Program-made: the position numbers and the translations under genes
Assembly: GCA_958296225.1 (NCBI GenBank)
Contig: OY282456.1
Coordinates: 1,240,001 to 1,304,000, forward strand
Direction: 5' to 3'
Length of the DNA stretch: 64,000 nt
Source of the DNA: an uncultured Dehalococcoidia bacterium
Lineage (GTDB): Bacteria; Chloroflexota; Dehalococcoidia; Lucifugimonadales; UBA3495
Notes under the pieces: generated by a model
The model's input: only the letters and a program-made list of their open reading frames with translations
Databases searched by the model: none
Told to the model about the DNA's origin: nothing
Shown here: piece after piece, positions 8,830-17,503 of the stretch
Position numbering within the stretch: position 1 is the stretch's first letter
Layout: every line of letters starts with the position of its first letter

Positions 8830-9324
8830 CTACATAAACATACCGTAGGGGCCGATGATAATGTCCTGCTGCATCTGGTCCCAGTCCACCCGCTTTTGCG
8901 CTATCAGCTCCTCCATTATGCCGGCGTCGCCCAGGAACCGCTCGTTCCAGAGGCCGTCGCCGAACTCCATCGCGTCCTGGAGCCTGGCAAACCCGTTCAG
9001 AATCATCCCGTTGCGCTTTGCCACGTCAATGATTGACAGGCAAACATCGTCGTTATCCCCCCGGGAGCCGTCGCCGGGGCCGGCGTCGGCATACACCCGC
9101 ATCTCAATGCCCTGGGATTCGGTGGCGCCGTTGACGAAATAGACGGTTTCTCCCAAACCGCCGGCCGCCGCCTGGGTCAGGCGCTGCCACTGGCAGCTTT
9201 CCCCTTGCAGGTAGCGGCTCAGGTCGGCGGCCTCCTTGTTCCTCAGGAAGTACACCAGCCAGACAATCCCGCCCAGCACCAGCGCAGCGAATATGATAAG
9301 TACGATAATTCCGACAATCGGCAT
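8830..9324 (-). CDS. Hypothetical N-terminally anchored protein
   Basis: A 164-residue protein of unknown family. Residues 3-27 form one long hydrophobic helix (IVGIIVLIIFAALVLGGIVWLVYFL) followed by RNKE, which predicts a single N-terminal anchor. Because the positive residues follow the helix, the remaining 135 residues are probably cytoplasmic. That domain is acidic, with an internal VYFVNGATE segment and a QQDIIIGPYG end. It is the last of three same-strand genes after the thiolase and DUF35 genes, with a 49-base gap, but nothing in it suggests lipid metabolism. GGAGGT lies 13 bases before ATG 9324, a rather long spacing. Confidence 0.6.
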   Translation of the reverse strand: MPIVGIIVLIIFAALVLGGIVWLVYFLRNKEAADLSRYLQGESCQWQRLTQAAAGGLGETVYFVNGATESQGIEMRVYADAGPGDGSRGDNDDVCLSIIDVAKRNGMILNGFARLQDAMEFGDGLWNERFLGDAGIMEELIAQKRVDWDQMQQDIIIGPYGMFM

Positions 9325-9373
9325 CGTGATTTATTTACCTCCAAAATCCGGTCCGTCCCCGTAAAAACATCCC

Positions 9374-9793
9374 TTACGCCGGACGGAACACCAGCCCCGG
9401 CTCCGCCGGGTCAATCTCGGCCAAATCCAGCGTCAGGGCCATCCCGGTGCGGATATTCTGCGGGTTGGCGGCGTCCACGCCGGCGATGCGGGCCGATATG
9501 CGCGGCCCCTCCGCCAGCGTAACGATGCCGGTGCAGTAAGGATTGTTGCGCCCGTAGCCCCTGGCCTCCAGCGACGCCGGCGCTACCGAGATGCAGGTGA
9601 AGGTGCTCAGCGTGGCGCGCCCGCTGAGTTCGTGCCACTCCATATCGCGGCTGTGGCTCACCGGGTCAATGGGGCGCGCCGCCGCGTAGATGTTGCCGTT
9701 CTCCCGGCAGCGCACGCCCATAAAGCGGCCTTCTTTGAGAAAGGCGTAGAACGACGCAGCGTTTAGCGGACGGGATTCGCTTTCAGTAGTCAT
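9374..9793 (-). CDS. DUF35-type OB-fold protein paired with thiolase
   Basis: A 139-residue protein of the Zn-ribbon/OB-fold (DUF35) family. These proteins form a complex with a thiolase-fold partner and shape acyl-CoA binding. The helix-rich start (SFYAFLKEGRFMGVRC) leads to where four Cys normally form a rubredoxin-like knuckle. Here only Cys29 remains and the rest reads RENGNIYAAARPIDP, so the zinc site looks lost. The OB-fold half follows: the GRATLSTFTCISVAP strand, then GIVTLAEGPRISARI and a GLVFRPA end. It lies 53 bases after the thiolase on the same strand, the typical order. The role, probably condensation or cleavage of an acyl-CoA, is inferred from the pair. Confidence 0.75.
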   Translation of the reverse strand: MTTESESRPLNAASFYAFLKEGRFMGVRCRENGNIYAAARPIDPVSHSRDMEWHELSGRATLSTFTCISVAPASLEARGYGRNNPYCTGIVTLAEGPRISARIAGVDAANPQNIRTGMALTLDLAEIDPAEPGLVFRPA

Positions 9794-9846
9794 TGGGAAT
9801 CACGCTCATCCTGTTTATCCGGTTCACTTCGGTAAAGGCCGTTAGG

Positions 9847-11121
9847 TTAGCCCCGTTGCAGCACGTTGACGACGCAAGTGCCGCCCGTGCCGCCCACGTT
9901 GTGCGTCAGTCCGAACTCCAGGTTGGGGCTGGACAACTGGCGCGCGCCGGCCTCGCCCCGCAGCTGCTTGTACACCTCAATGACCTGGGCGACGCCGCTG
10001 GCGCCCACCGGGTGGCCTTTGGCCTTCAGGCCGCCGCTGGTGTTGATGGGCCGGTCGCCGGTGCGGGCGGTGCGCCCTTCGTCAACGGCGTGCGGCCCCT
10101 CGCCGGGCGCAAAGAAGCCCAAATCCTCGCTGGCGACGATTTCGGCGATGGTAAAGCAGTCATGCACTTCGGCGACGCCAATCTGCTCCGGGCCCACGCC
10201 GGCCATCTCGTAGGCTTGCGCCGCCGCGATTTTGGCCGCCGCCAGCGAGGTCAGCTCCTCCGCGTCGTGCAGGGGCCGCCCGGTGGCCTGCCCGATGCCG
10301 GCAATGCGCACCGGCTGGTCCGTGAACTGGCCGGCCAGCTCGCTGGCCACCAGCAGCACGCAGGATGCGCCGTCGGTAATCGGAGCGCAGTCGTAAAGGC
10401 GCAGCGGCCAGGCAATCCACGGGTTGGCCCGCGCGTCATTGAGGAAATCCAGCTCGTCCGCCCACTCCGGCACCGGTTCGCCGCGCTGCTCGGCCCGGGC
10501 CTGGCGTCGCTCCATCATATCCCGGATAGTAACCTGGAACTGCGCTTTGGGGTTCAACTTGCCGTTCTCGTGATTCTTGACGCCAACCTTGAGCAGGTGG
10601 CTGAGGCTGGTTTCGTAGCGGTCCATGTGAGCTTTGGCGATGGCGCCAAAAATGCCGGGGAAGGTGAGACCGGCCGGCACCTCATACAGCCCGTCGGCGG
10701 CGGAGGCCAGCACGTCGGTAACGCCCTCGGTGGGCAGGGAGGTCATCTTTTCCACGCCGCCGACCAGCACCACGTCATACATCCCGCTGGCAATGGCCAT
10801 CACGCCCTCGCGCAGGGCGGAGCCGCTGCTGGCGCAGGCATTCTCAACGCGCGTCATCGGCGTCGGCGTCATCCCCAGCCAGTCGGCCATAATGGGCGCG
10901 GTGTGGCCCTGATGCTCAAACAGGTCGGCGGAATAGTTGCCCAAATAGCCGGCTTCAATGTCCTGCGCCGAGATGCCGGTGTCAGTGTTCTCCTGCATAT
11001 CCTGAAAAGCCTCGACAAACAGGTCGCGGCTGGACTTGTCGGGGTAAGCGCCAAACCGGGAAAGGCCGGCGCCGACAATAGAAACCTGGCGCGCCAGACG
11101 GCGGGGGCGGGTAGTGGTCAT
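9847..11121 (-). CDS. Thiolase family protein (SCP-x-like acyl-CoA thiolase)
   Basis: A 424-residue thiolase-fold enzyme that would cleave or form beta-ketoacyl-CoA. The nucleophilic cysteine lies in ENACASSGSA (Cys96). The second-domain His is in KAKGHPVGASG (His370), and the terminal Cys in GGTGGTC (Cys416). The family usually runs about 390-430 residues. The sequence is closer to archaeal/actinobacterial-type thiolases that need a DUF35 partner than to FadA, which agrees with the neighbour 53 bases downstream. The catalytic triad appears intact. ATG 11121 is preceded by AAGGAGT. No recognisable promoter is seen. Fatty-acid, sterol-side-chain or branched-acid degradation are all possible. 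Confidence 0.88.
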   Translation of the reverse strand: MTTTRPRRLARQVSIVGAGLSRFGAYPDKSSRDLFVEAFQDMQENTDTGISAQDIEAGYLGNYSADLFEHQGHTAPIMADWLGMTPTPMTRVENACASSGSALREGVMAIASGMYDVVLVGGVEKMTSLPTEGVTDVLASAADGLYEVPAGLTFPGIFGAIAKAHMDRYETSLSHLLKVGVKNHENGKLNPKAQFQVTIRDMMERRQARAEQRGEPVPEWADELDFLNDARANPWIAWPLRLYDCAPITDGASCVLLVASELAGQFTDQPVRIAGIGQATGRPLHDAEELTSLAAAKIAAAQAYEMAGVGPEQIGVAEVHDCFTIAEIVASEDLGFFAPGEGPHAVDEGRTARTGDRPINTSGGLKAKGHPVGASGVAQVIEVYKQLRGEAGARQLSSPNLEFGLTHNVGGTGGTCVVNVLQRG

Positions 11122-11687
11122 TTGGTGGTACTCCTTGAATGGGGTTTCCGGGTATCATCCTACACCAAAAACGCCCGGCGTGGTTAACGCGGCGGTCACC
11201 CGGCCAGGGCTTTTTCTAAAGTTGCAATATTCTGCCTCCGGCCGCTAATCGTCATTCCCGGTTTTGTCGGAATGCCGGTAAAGCGCAATCGGCAATATCC
11301 GGTCTATCCTGTGCATCCCGGTAAATCCGCAACTCCCGGCCTTGACTTGGCAAAGTCCCGGGCCAGGCGGCTGTCTCTCACGCCGGCCAATTTGGGCCGG
11401 GCCGGAAGTAATTCACAGGGATATACAGGATGGACCGGATGTTTCCGATTGCGTCAAACCGAAACCCGGCCCGGGTTTGCCCGACACACCGGGCGCCGCC
11501 CGATGATTAGCCCGTGTACTGCGGCAACCCGGCCATCCCTGATTAATCCCTGAATCATGTCCATCCTGTATATCTCTGTAAAAATACCCCCGTCATCCTC
11601 AAAGTGGGTACGCACGATGCGGCGGTCTTCCTTACCACGGGCCACAACATACGCTATACTGTACACTCCCACGAAAGGGCTAATGTC
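11122..11687. other. Intergenic region with dispersed repeat
   Basis: There is no credible gene in these 566 bases between divergent units. Bases 11251-11360 are a diverged copy of the GTCATTCC...GGAAT / CCTGTCCATCC repeat that recurs near 25156, 36510, 51832 and 52378. A second short CATGTCCATCCTGTATATCTCTGTAAA stretch follows at about 11556-11582. Confidence 0.5.
11655..11660 (+). promoter_or_regulatory. -10-like box before the coiled-coil gene
   Basis: TATACT lies 27 bases before ATG 11688. The upstream -35 region is weak (TTACCA with 19-base spacing). If real, it lies inside the longest possible frame and so favours the start at 11688 over the upstream one at 11604. Confidence 0.3.
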
Positions 11688-12740
11688 ATGGTAACGCAGC
11701 CGCCTCACAACCCAGACCTCTCCGCCGTAGCCGAACTGGCCGCGCAAAACCGCCGCGACATCAACGCGCTGGTTGAGCAAATGGTCGAATTTTCCACAAC
11801 TACCCGTCAAGCAGTAGAGGCTATGGCGGAACAGATGGCGGACGCCTACGCCCGGTTCGTCCAGCAGGTAACCCAGGCCGCCGAGGAAGACCGCGCCAAA
11901 ATAGCGGCGCTGACCGACAACGTCGCCACGCTGACCGACAACGTCGCCACGCTGAGCAACAACGTCGCCACGCTGACCGACAACGTCGCCACGCTCCAGG
12001 AAGCCGTTGCCGCGTTGACCGAACAGCAGGCCCAAACCAACGCCCGGCTGGACGACCTGACCGAACAGCAGGCCCACACCAATACCCGGCTGGACGACCT
12101 GACCGAACAGCAGGCCCACACCAACGCCCGGCTGGACGACCTGACCGAAGCCCAGGCGCAAACCAACGCCCGGCTGGACGACCTGACCGAAGCCCAGGCG
12201 CAAACCAACGCCAGCCTGGCCGAGCATAAGACAGAAACCACCGCCCGGTTTGATGCCCTGACCGACGCCCTGGCGCAAACCAACGCGCACCTGTCCACCT
12301 TGTCCGGCCATGTCGCCAACATCTCCGGCTCGCGCTACGAGCAACACGCCGCCCGCCTGGCATCGCGGCACATCCGGCGTCGGTTGCAATTCAGCAAAGC
12401 GACGGTCAGCCACAAAGCCTGGCAGCCCGGCGCCATCATCGACGATGCCGCCGATTCCAACCGCATCACCGATGCCGAAGCCGACCAGTTAAGCCGCGTT
12501 GACCTGCTAATCAGCGGACTGGACCAGCACGGGCAACCGGCTCATGTGGCGGCCGAAATATCCGTCACCATTCAGGAGCGCGACGTTACCCGCGCCGCCC
12601 AACGCGCCCGGATACTGCGCCGCGTCATCGGTCAGGCCACAGTCGCCGCCGTCATCGGGGCCGATATTGCCGACGACGCCCGCCAGTCCGCCCAACGGCA
12701 GGAAGTCACCTACATCGCCATTGCCGACCAGGATGACTAG
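11688..12740 (+). CDS. Tandem-heptad coiled-coil protein with nuclease-like C-terminus
   Basis: A 350-residue protein. ATG 11688 follows GAAAGGG by 8 bases. After a short helical start, residues 72-100 contain four copies of a 7-residue heptad (LTDNVAT), then about 106-180 contain five copies of a 14-residue unit (LTEQQAQTNARLDD), predicting a long parallel coiled coil. The last 120 residues form a separate domain: D.LLISG, then AAEISVTIQERDVTRAAQRARIL. This resembles the D...ExS/K core of PD-(D/E)XK-type nuclease-like domains that follow coiled coils in related hypothetical proteins; Ser replaces the usual Lys. It is cytoplasmic, with no signal. It stands alone and ends before a hairpin. Function unknown. 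Confidence 0.7.
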   Translation: MVTQPPHNPDLSAVAELAAQNRRDINALVEQMVEFSTTTRQAVEAMAEQMADAYARFVQQVTQAAEEDRAKIAALTDNVATLTDNVATLSNNVATLTDNVATLQEAVAALTEQQAQTNARLDDLTEQQAHTNTRLDDLTEQQAHTNARLDDLTEAQAQTNARLDDLTEAQAQTNASLAEHKTETTARFDALTDALAQTNAHLSTLSGHVANISGSRYEQHAARLASRHIRRRLQFSKATVSHKAWQPGAIIDDAADSNRITDAEADQLSRVDLLISGLDQHGQPAHVAAEISVTIQERDVTRAAQRARILRRVIGQATVAAVIGADIADDARQSAQRQEVTYIAIADQDD

Positions 12741-12786
12741 CGCCGGCCACGCCATACTTACAAGGCATTGCATCTGATGCCAGTGC

Positions 12787-12811
12787 CGGGGCAGCCCTTA
12801 CGGTTGCCCCG
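12787..12811 (+). terminator. Hairpin after the coiled-coil gene
   Basis: CGGGGCA (12787-12793) pairs with TGCCCCG (12805-12811) around an 11-base loop, 46 bases after the stop codon. There is only a weak T-rich tail, so it could be a terminator or a processing end. Confidence 0.4.
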
Positions 12812-12926
12812 ACGCTTTGCCTCTTCCGCCCCCAAACGCCGGCTAAAACTGGTATATCGCGGTTGCCGCGTCGCTGTCGGCTGCGAAATCCACCTGCTTG
12901 CGTGATATTGTCAGGCGTTGCGCTAT

Positions 12927-14276
12927 CTACACCGCCGGCCTCAGCTCCACCCCCAGCGCCCCCTCGCACCACGCCGCCGCCGCCAGCAGCCTGGCCTCCG
13001 CAAAGGGCGACGCCACCAGCTGGATGCCCAGCGGCAGCCCCGATTCCGCCAGTCCCGACGGCAGGGCAATGGCCGGAAAGCCGCAGGATGTCCACGGCCC
13101 CTGAAAGGCCGGGTCGCCCGTATTCGTCCGGTCGGCCTGGGGCGGCGCCGGCGTGGCCGGCGTCAGCAGCGCGTCGCACTGCTGGGCGGCCTGCTCCATA
13201 TCAACGATGAACTGTCTTCGGTTCTCCAACGCCCGCGAATAAACGATTCCGTCAACCTCCAGTCCTTGCGCCAGCATCGCGCGCAGCCGGGGCTGGTAAT
13301 CCTCGGCCTGCCGGCGGTACATCGGTTCGTGGAATGCCGCTGCTTCCACCGACATTATCAACCGCTGGTCAACGTAGGCGGTTTCGATGCTGTCGGGCAG
13401 CGGCAGTTCTTCAATCTCGGCGCCGGCCTGCGCCAGCCGTTCCGCGATGCCATCCAGATGCCGCCGGGTTTCGGCATCGGCTTTTTCGTAAAAATACCGG
13501 CGCAGCAATCCGATGCGCGGGGCCGGCGGGTTTGCCATCGCAGACGAGTAATCTCCCACCGGCTGGCGCGAGGACACCGGGTCGGCAATATCGGGGCCGG
13601 CCATCACTTGCAGCAGCAGCGCCGCATCCTCTACCGACCGCGCCAGCCAGCCCACCGTATCCAGATTCCAGCTCACCGGCACGACGCCATGCCGGCTGAC
13701 CCGTCCAAAAGTCGGCTTGAATCCGACCACGCCATTATATGCCGCCGGCCGCAGCACCGAACCCACCGTCTGCGAACCCAGCGCCGCCGGACACATCCGC
13801 GCCGCCACCGCCACCGCCGAGCCGCTGCTGCTCCCCCCCGGCGTATGCGCCGCGTTCCAGGGATTGAACGTCGGCGACGGGTCCAGGCAGGCAAACTCGG
13901 TAGTAACCGCCTTGCCCAGCATTATCGCCCCCGCCCGTTTCAGCAGCGTCAAGGAAGTAGCGTCATACTCTGGCACAAAGTCCTTATAGACTTCGCTGCC
14001 GGCCCGCGTCGGAATCCCCGCCGTGTAGTAAATATCCTTGAGGCCGATGGGCACCCCATGCAGCGGGCCCAGGGGCCGGCCGGCTGCTGCGTCAGCGTCC
14101 GCCGCCCGCGCGTCGGCTAACACCGCGTCCCGGTCAACATAGACCCAGGCTTGCAGCCGTTCATCCAGCGCTTCAATCTGCGCCAGGCACGACTCCGCCA
14201 GTTCAACTGCGCTAAGCTCGCCGGCGGCGATGGCGCGCGCCGCCTGGGCTACGGTAAGTTCGTTGGGCTGGGGCAT
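12927..14276 (-). CDS. Amidase signature family hydrolase
   Basis: A 449-residue amidase-signature enzyme that hydrolyses a carboxamide through a Ser-cisSer-Lys triad. The triad is visible: Lys80 (PIGLKD), the Ser-rich loop TPGGSSSGS (145-153), and the nucleophile Ser173 (TVGSVLRPAA). The usual TDTGGS is changed to QTVGS, which is seen in non-Gat amidases. A start at ATG 14276 is preferred to one 24 bases upstream because AAGAGGT lies 6 bases before it. The gene is last in a same-strand run and begins 34 bases after the HEPN gene. The substrate is unknown; a second, only distantly similar amidase lies at 15146-16570. Confidence 0.87.
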   Translation of the reverse strand: MPQPNELTVAQAARAIAAGELSAVELAESCLAQIEALDERLQAWVYVDRDAVLADARAADADAAAGRPLGPLHGVPIGLKDIYYTAGIPTRAGSEVYKDFVPEYDATSLTLLKRAGAIMLGKAVTTEFACLDPSPTFNPWNAAHTPGGSSSGSAVAVAARMCPAALGSQTVGSVLRPAAYNGVVGFKPTFGRVSRHGVVPVSWNLDTVGWLARSVEDAALLLQVMAGPDIADPVSSRQPVGDYSSAMANPPAPRIGLLRRYFYEKADAETRRHLDGIAERLAQAGAEIEELPLPDSIETAYVDQRLIMSVEAAAFHEPMYRRQAEDYQPRLRAMLAQGLEVDGIVYSRALENRRQFIVDMEQAAQQCDALLTPATPAPPQADRTNTGDPAFQGPWTSCGFPAIALPSGLAESGLPLGIQLVASPFAEARLLAAAAWCEGALGVELRPAV

Positions 14277-14310
14277 AGTGATACCTCTTGTTGCTGACAT
14301 TGCAGGTCAA

Positions 14311-14796
14311 TCAATCCCGCCGCAGCCGGAAAAGCGCATGGATGGCAAAGGCGCGGCGGTCGCCGGCCGGCGCAACGTTGAATTGGGCGATGATTCGCTC
14401 CGTTTCGTCAATGTATTGGATGACGCGGGTGCGGTAGAAACGGGTCACCGGCGCATAGTCGGCATAATGACGCAGGCGCTGCATAATGACAAACTGCTTG
14501 CCGAAATCCCGGATTGCCGGCGAGAACCGGGACATTACGGCCCGGTTACGGCATTGGTTCTTGGCATGGCCGTGTTCCAGCGCCCGGTAAGTTTGCTCCC
14601 AAGCCTGCTGATTGCGACTGGCGCGCGTGGCCCCGGCCAGCGTATCCGCGCCGCAGCGCGCCAGCGCATGGAACATAGCATAGTATGATGCGCTGACCGC
14701 GCGGCACAAGTCGGTCTGGCGCGGCCGGCCCCGTCCGCCGCCCGCTCCGCCAATTGCCAGATGCCGGGCAATGCTAATCAGGTCGGGTGGATTCAT
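14311..14796 (-). CDS. HEPN-like protein with Rx5H motif (possible toxin)
   Basis: A 161-residue helical protein. The segment RAVSASYYAMFHALAR (about 30-46) matches the first helix pair of HEPN domains. Downstream, YRALEHGH (about 71-78) carries an R-x5-H arrangement like the Rx4-6H ribonuclease motif of HEPN toxins. A third conserved-looking stretch is RLRHYADYAPVTRF. The start at ATG 14796 is preferred to the upstream one because AGGGGGT sits directly before it, and it lies 5 bases after the stop of the preceding 100-residue protein. The close pair suggests toxin and antitoxin, or a HEPN protein and its regulator. This is inference; no activity can be read with certainty. Confidence 0.6.
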   Translation of the reverse strand: MNPPDLISIARHLAIGGAGGGRGRPRQTDLCRAVSASYYAMFHALARCGADTLAGATRASRNQQAWEQTYRALEHGHAKNQCRNRAVMSRFSPAIRDFGKQFVIMQRLRHYADYAPVTRFYRTRVIQYIDETERIIAQFNVAPAGDRRAFAIHALFRLRRD

Positions 14797-14801
14797 ACCC
14801 C

Positions 14802-15104
14802 CTAGTCCGGCGGGCCTTCCAGCCATTCGTTCTTTTCGTAAAAAGCATGGTCGGGAATCTCTTCCACGCCGATTGCCAGCAGGGCCGGCTCCATCCGCCG
14901 GCCGATGCCTACGGTCCAGCCCGGGTCCAGCTTTTTCTGGTCGCCGTCAAAAACGATGTTCAGCTCCAGATAGTCGTCGTCGTCGTGGTCAACCTTCTGC
15001 TCCACCCAAATCGGGTCAAAAACGAAATCGTCTCCGAACCGTTCGTAGAGCAAATCTCTGGCAATGCCGGCAATTTTCCCGGCTACTTCGTCAGTGAGTT
15101 TCAT
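14802..15104 (-). CDS. Small acidic partner of the HEPN-like protein
   Basis: A 100-residue protein starting at ATG 15104 after GAGGAGG (a further upstream frame is less likely). It has a helical start (MKLTDEVAGKIAGIARDLLYERFG), then an acidic run DHDDDDYLELNIVFDGD and a DPGWTVGIGRRMEPALLAIGVEEIPDHAF segment. I know this type as an uncharacterised protein next to HEPN genes but cannot name a Pfam family. It precedes the HEPN gene by 5 bases, the order seen in many antitoxin-toxin operons, and its acidity (10 Asp/Glu in 20 residues at about 28-47) would suit a neutralising partner for a basic RNase. Confidence 0.6.
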   Translation of the reverse strand: MKLTDEVAGKIAGIARDLLYERFGDDFVFDPIWVEQKVDHDDDDYLELNIVFDGDQKKLDPGWTVGIGRRMEPALLAIGVEEIPDHAFYEKNEWLEGPPD

Positions 15105-15145
15105 CACGCGGCCTCCTCTGCTTGGCGTCAACTGCGGGGATCCGA

Positions 15146-16570
15146 TTATACCCCCGGCGGCCGCCGCTCTCCCCAATCCGTCGCCTGCTCATAGGCGTAA
15201 GCGGTGCGGAACAGCGTCCCTTCCTCAAACGCCCGCCCCGCCAGTTGCAGCCCAATCGGCAGCCCCGCCGCCGTGAACCCGCAGTTGATGGACAGCGCCG
15301 GCAGGTTCGCCAGGTTGAACGGCGCCGTGAACCCCCGCCGTCCCTTGAACCCGGCGATAACGTCCGCTTTCGTACCCAGGCCCACCCCGTCGGGAATCAA
15401 CGTGGCCGGCACCGACGACGCCGGCATTGCCAGCACGTCCACCTCGTCCAGGGCCGCCAGGATTTGCCGCCGCAATACTTCCCGCAAGCGCGCCGCCTTC
15501 TGGTACGCCCTGGCCGGCACGACGCTGCCCATCAGCAGGCGCACCTGGTTGTTGTGGTCCAACTCCCGCAATCGCGCGGTGGAGATGATGTCCCAGTTCA
15601 GCATGGCCGCGTCGCTGCTGATGATGCCGTAGGAGATTTCCGAGGAGTTGACGATAAGCGGCAGCGACACCTCCCGCACTTCCGCGCCCCGGCCGGCCAG
15701 TACCGCCGCCGCCGCGATTACGGCGTCCCGCACCTCCGGGTCGTTGGCGTCGGTATGCACCCGCTCGGCGACGATGCCAACCCTCAGCCCGCTGATATTG
15801 CCGTCCAGCGCGGCGGCGTAATCCGGCACGGGAACATCCCACGTCTGCCGGTCTTTGGGGTCATGCCCGGCGATGGCGGCCAGGGTGTGGGCGCAGTCGG
15901 TAACGGTGCGGGAAATCGGCCCCACCGTATCCATCGACCAGCTGGCCCCGAACACCCCATGCCGGCTGACCCGGCCAAAAGTAGGCCGGATGCCCACCAG
16001 CCCGCAGAACGCCGCCGGCCCGCGAATGCTGCCGCCGGTGTCCTCCCCCAGCGAGGTGGCGCACAAAAACGCCGCCGTCGCCGCCCCGGAGCCGCTGCTG
16101 GACGTGCCGGGGTTGCGCCCGGTGTCCCACGGATTGCGCGGGCGTCCGTAGGGATGCCGGAAAGCGTCGCCGCTGGCGTACTCGCTCATATTGAGCTTGC
16201 CCAGCAGCACCGTGCCGGCGTCGCGCAGGCGGGCCATCACGGTGGAGTCCGCATCGGGCACATTCTCCGCCAGGATGGTCGAGCCGTTGGTGGTTACGAT
16301 GCCCGCGGTGTCAAACTGGTCTTTGGCCGCCACCGGGACGCCGTGCAGCGGCCCCCGGCGGTGGCCGGCGGCGATTTCGGCGTCGGCCCGCCGCGCGTCC
16401 TCCCGGGCCCGCTCCGCCGTTACCGTGATATACGACGCATAGTTGCCGTCCAGTTGAGCGATGCGTTCCAGATAAACTTCGGTAGCCGCCACCGACGACA
16501 CGTCGCCGGCAGCGATACGCTCGCCCAATTCGGTGGCCGACAGGTAGCAAAGGTTGGCATCCGCCATCAT
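15146..16570 (-). CDS. GatA-like amidase
   Basis: A 474-residue amidase-signature protein. It shows Lys83 (PVAAKD), GTSSSGSG (155-162) and the classical nucleophile motif EDTGGSIRGPA (Ser181). It resembles GatA and the AtzF/biuret-type amidases and is preceded by a GatC-like small protein whose stop overlaps its start (TGATG). No GatB gene is nearby, so it is probably a free amidase (AtzG/AtzE-like pair) rather than the tRNA amidotransferase. Three starts (GTG 16573, ATG 16570, ATG 16567) lie in a row; GGAGGTG fits 16570 or 16567. It heads into the HEPN pair after a 41-base gap. Confidence 0.87.
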   Translation of the reverse strand: MMADANLCYLSATELGERIAAGDVSSVAATEVYLERIAQLDGNYASYITVTAERAREDARRADAEIAAGHRRGPLHGVPVAAKDQFDTAGIVTTNGSTILAENVPDADSTVMARLRDAGTVLLGKLNMSEYASGDAFRHPYGRPRNPWDTGRNPGTSSSGSGAATAAFLCATSLGEDTGGSIRGPAAFCGLVGIRPTFGRVSRHGVFGASWSMDTVGPISRTVTDCAHTLAAIAGHDPKDRQTWDVPVPDYAAALDGNISGLRVGIVAERVHTDANDPEVRDAVIAAAAVLAGRGAEVREVSLPLIVNSSEISYGIISSDAAMLNWDIISTARLRELDHNNQVRLLMGSVVPARAYQKAARLREVLRRQILAALDEVDVLAMPASSVPATLIPDGVGLGTKADVIAGFKGRRGFTAPFNLANLPALSINCGFTAAGLPIGLQLAGRAFEEGTLFRTAYAYEQATDWGERRPPGV

Positions 16571-16770
16571 CACACCTCCATTCGGCGCGCCGTGGCCGAC
16601 ACAATGATGGGCAGCGGCTCGATGCCGGCAACGTCCGGTTCGGTGATGGCGTCGAGGGCTTCAAGCAAGCCGTTCAGCGACTCCCGCACTTCGGGCAACA
16701 AATCATCGGGAATGGTAATGCCGGAGGCGTTGGACAGCGCCCTCACCTCGGCGTCGGTCAAATCTGCCAC
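16571..16770 (-). CDS. GatC/AtzG-like small subunit
   Basis: A 66-residue protein resembling GatC and the AtzG-type small subunits that wrap around an amidase-signature enzyme and stabilise it. Visible features are the helical LTDAEVRALSNASGI start, DDLLPEVRESLNGLLEAL, and the PLPI turn near the end that GatC uses to reach its partner. It begins the five-gene run gatC-like, amidase, HEPN partner, HEPN, amidase, all on the minus strand. Its TGA stop shares a base with the amidase ATG. The stop codon ends at 16570. The full GatCAB complex is not implied because gatB is absent here. Confidence 0.7.
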
Positions 16771-17503
16771 AATGCAACCTCACATCAGAAGTGCCAATCA
16801 GAAAACCGGCCATCGCTTCGCGCCGGTTGCGGCAATTGTGGCCGGGGCCGCCGGCCTTGTCAACCCGAACCGCCGGGCCTTTGCCAAGTCATTAAAGCCC
16901 TCTCCCCTTGTGGGAGAGGGTTGGGTGAGGGGTAGCGCTCCGGCGCCCGCAAATGCCCCCATTCGGTCAAATCCTGTCCATCGCCGCAAAAAATTCGGCT
17001 GACGCCAAGCCCTTGCATCCAGCGCACAATTGTTCTATCATAGCCACGTCAGGCAACTCGGCGCGGCCCCGCGAACCCCGCCGAACCCGCCGCCAGGCCA
17101 GCGGCATCGCCAAATCAAAATCAGAATACGGCGAATACGGTTTCGGGCCGGTAACGGCCCGTCGGTTATCTCGCAGAACGCCTTTGCGACGGCATGACCC
17201 GCTTATTGCTTCAACGGGGCGGGCCGTCCGGGGCCAGCGTTAGTGCCAGCGCCCCGTGCCGGGCCCGGCCGGTCTCATTAGCCGGCCAGCTTGGGGACAC
17301 GGAAAAATGGTGTACAAAGTGCTCTGCATAAAAACGGTGTTGGCCGTGCCCCGACGCCGCCCGAAACCGTAAATCGCCTGACACCCCGCAAACCTCAATC
17401 CCTGAATCTCCCGGAGGAACCGCCATCCCCAACACCCGGAATCCCGCCTGCTATAATCCCCTCAATACTCAATACCCGCACCGCCTGCTGCCAGGGGGCC
17501 ACT
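16771..17503. other. Intergenic region with repeats, no clear gene
   Basis: In these 733 bases, bases 16866-16938 carry the CAAGTCATTAAAGCCCTCTCCCC...GGGAGAGGG hairpin repeat (also at 55535 and 57866), and 16966-16990 a short TCAAATCCTGTCCATCGCC copy of the second repeat family. Between 17090 and 17330 both strands are open for 70-90 codons but nothing is recognisable. Confidence 0.45.

Noticed and set aside
11257..11360. Possible CRISPR or tandem array in the intergenic repeats
   Set aside because: The repeats are dispersed single units with no regular spacer lengths and no cas genes in the window.
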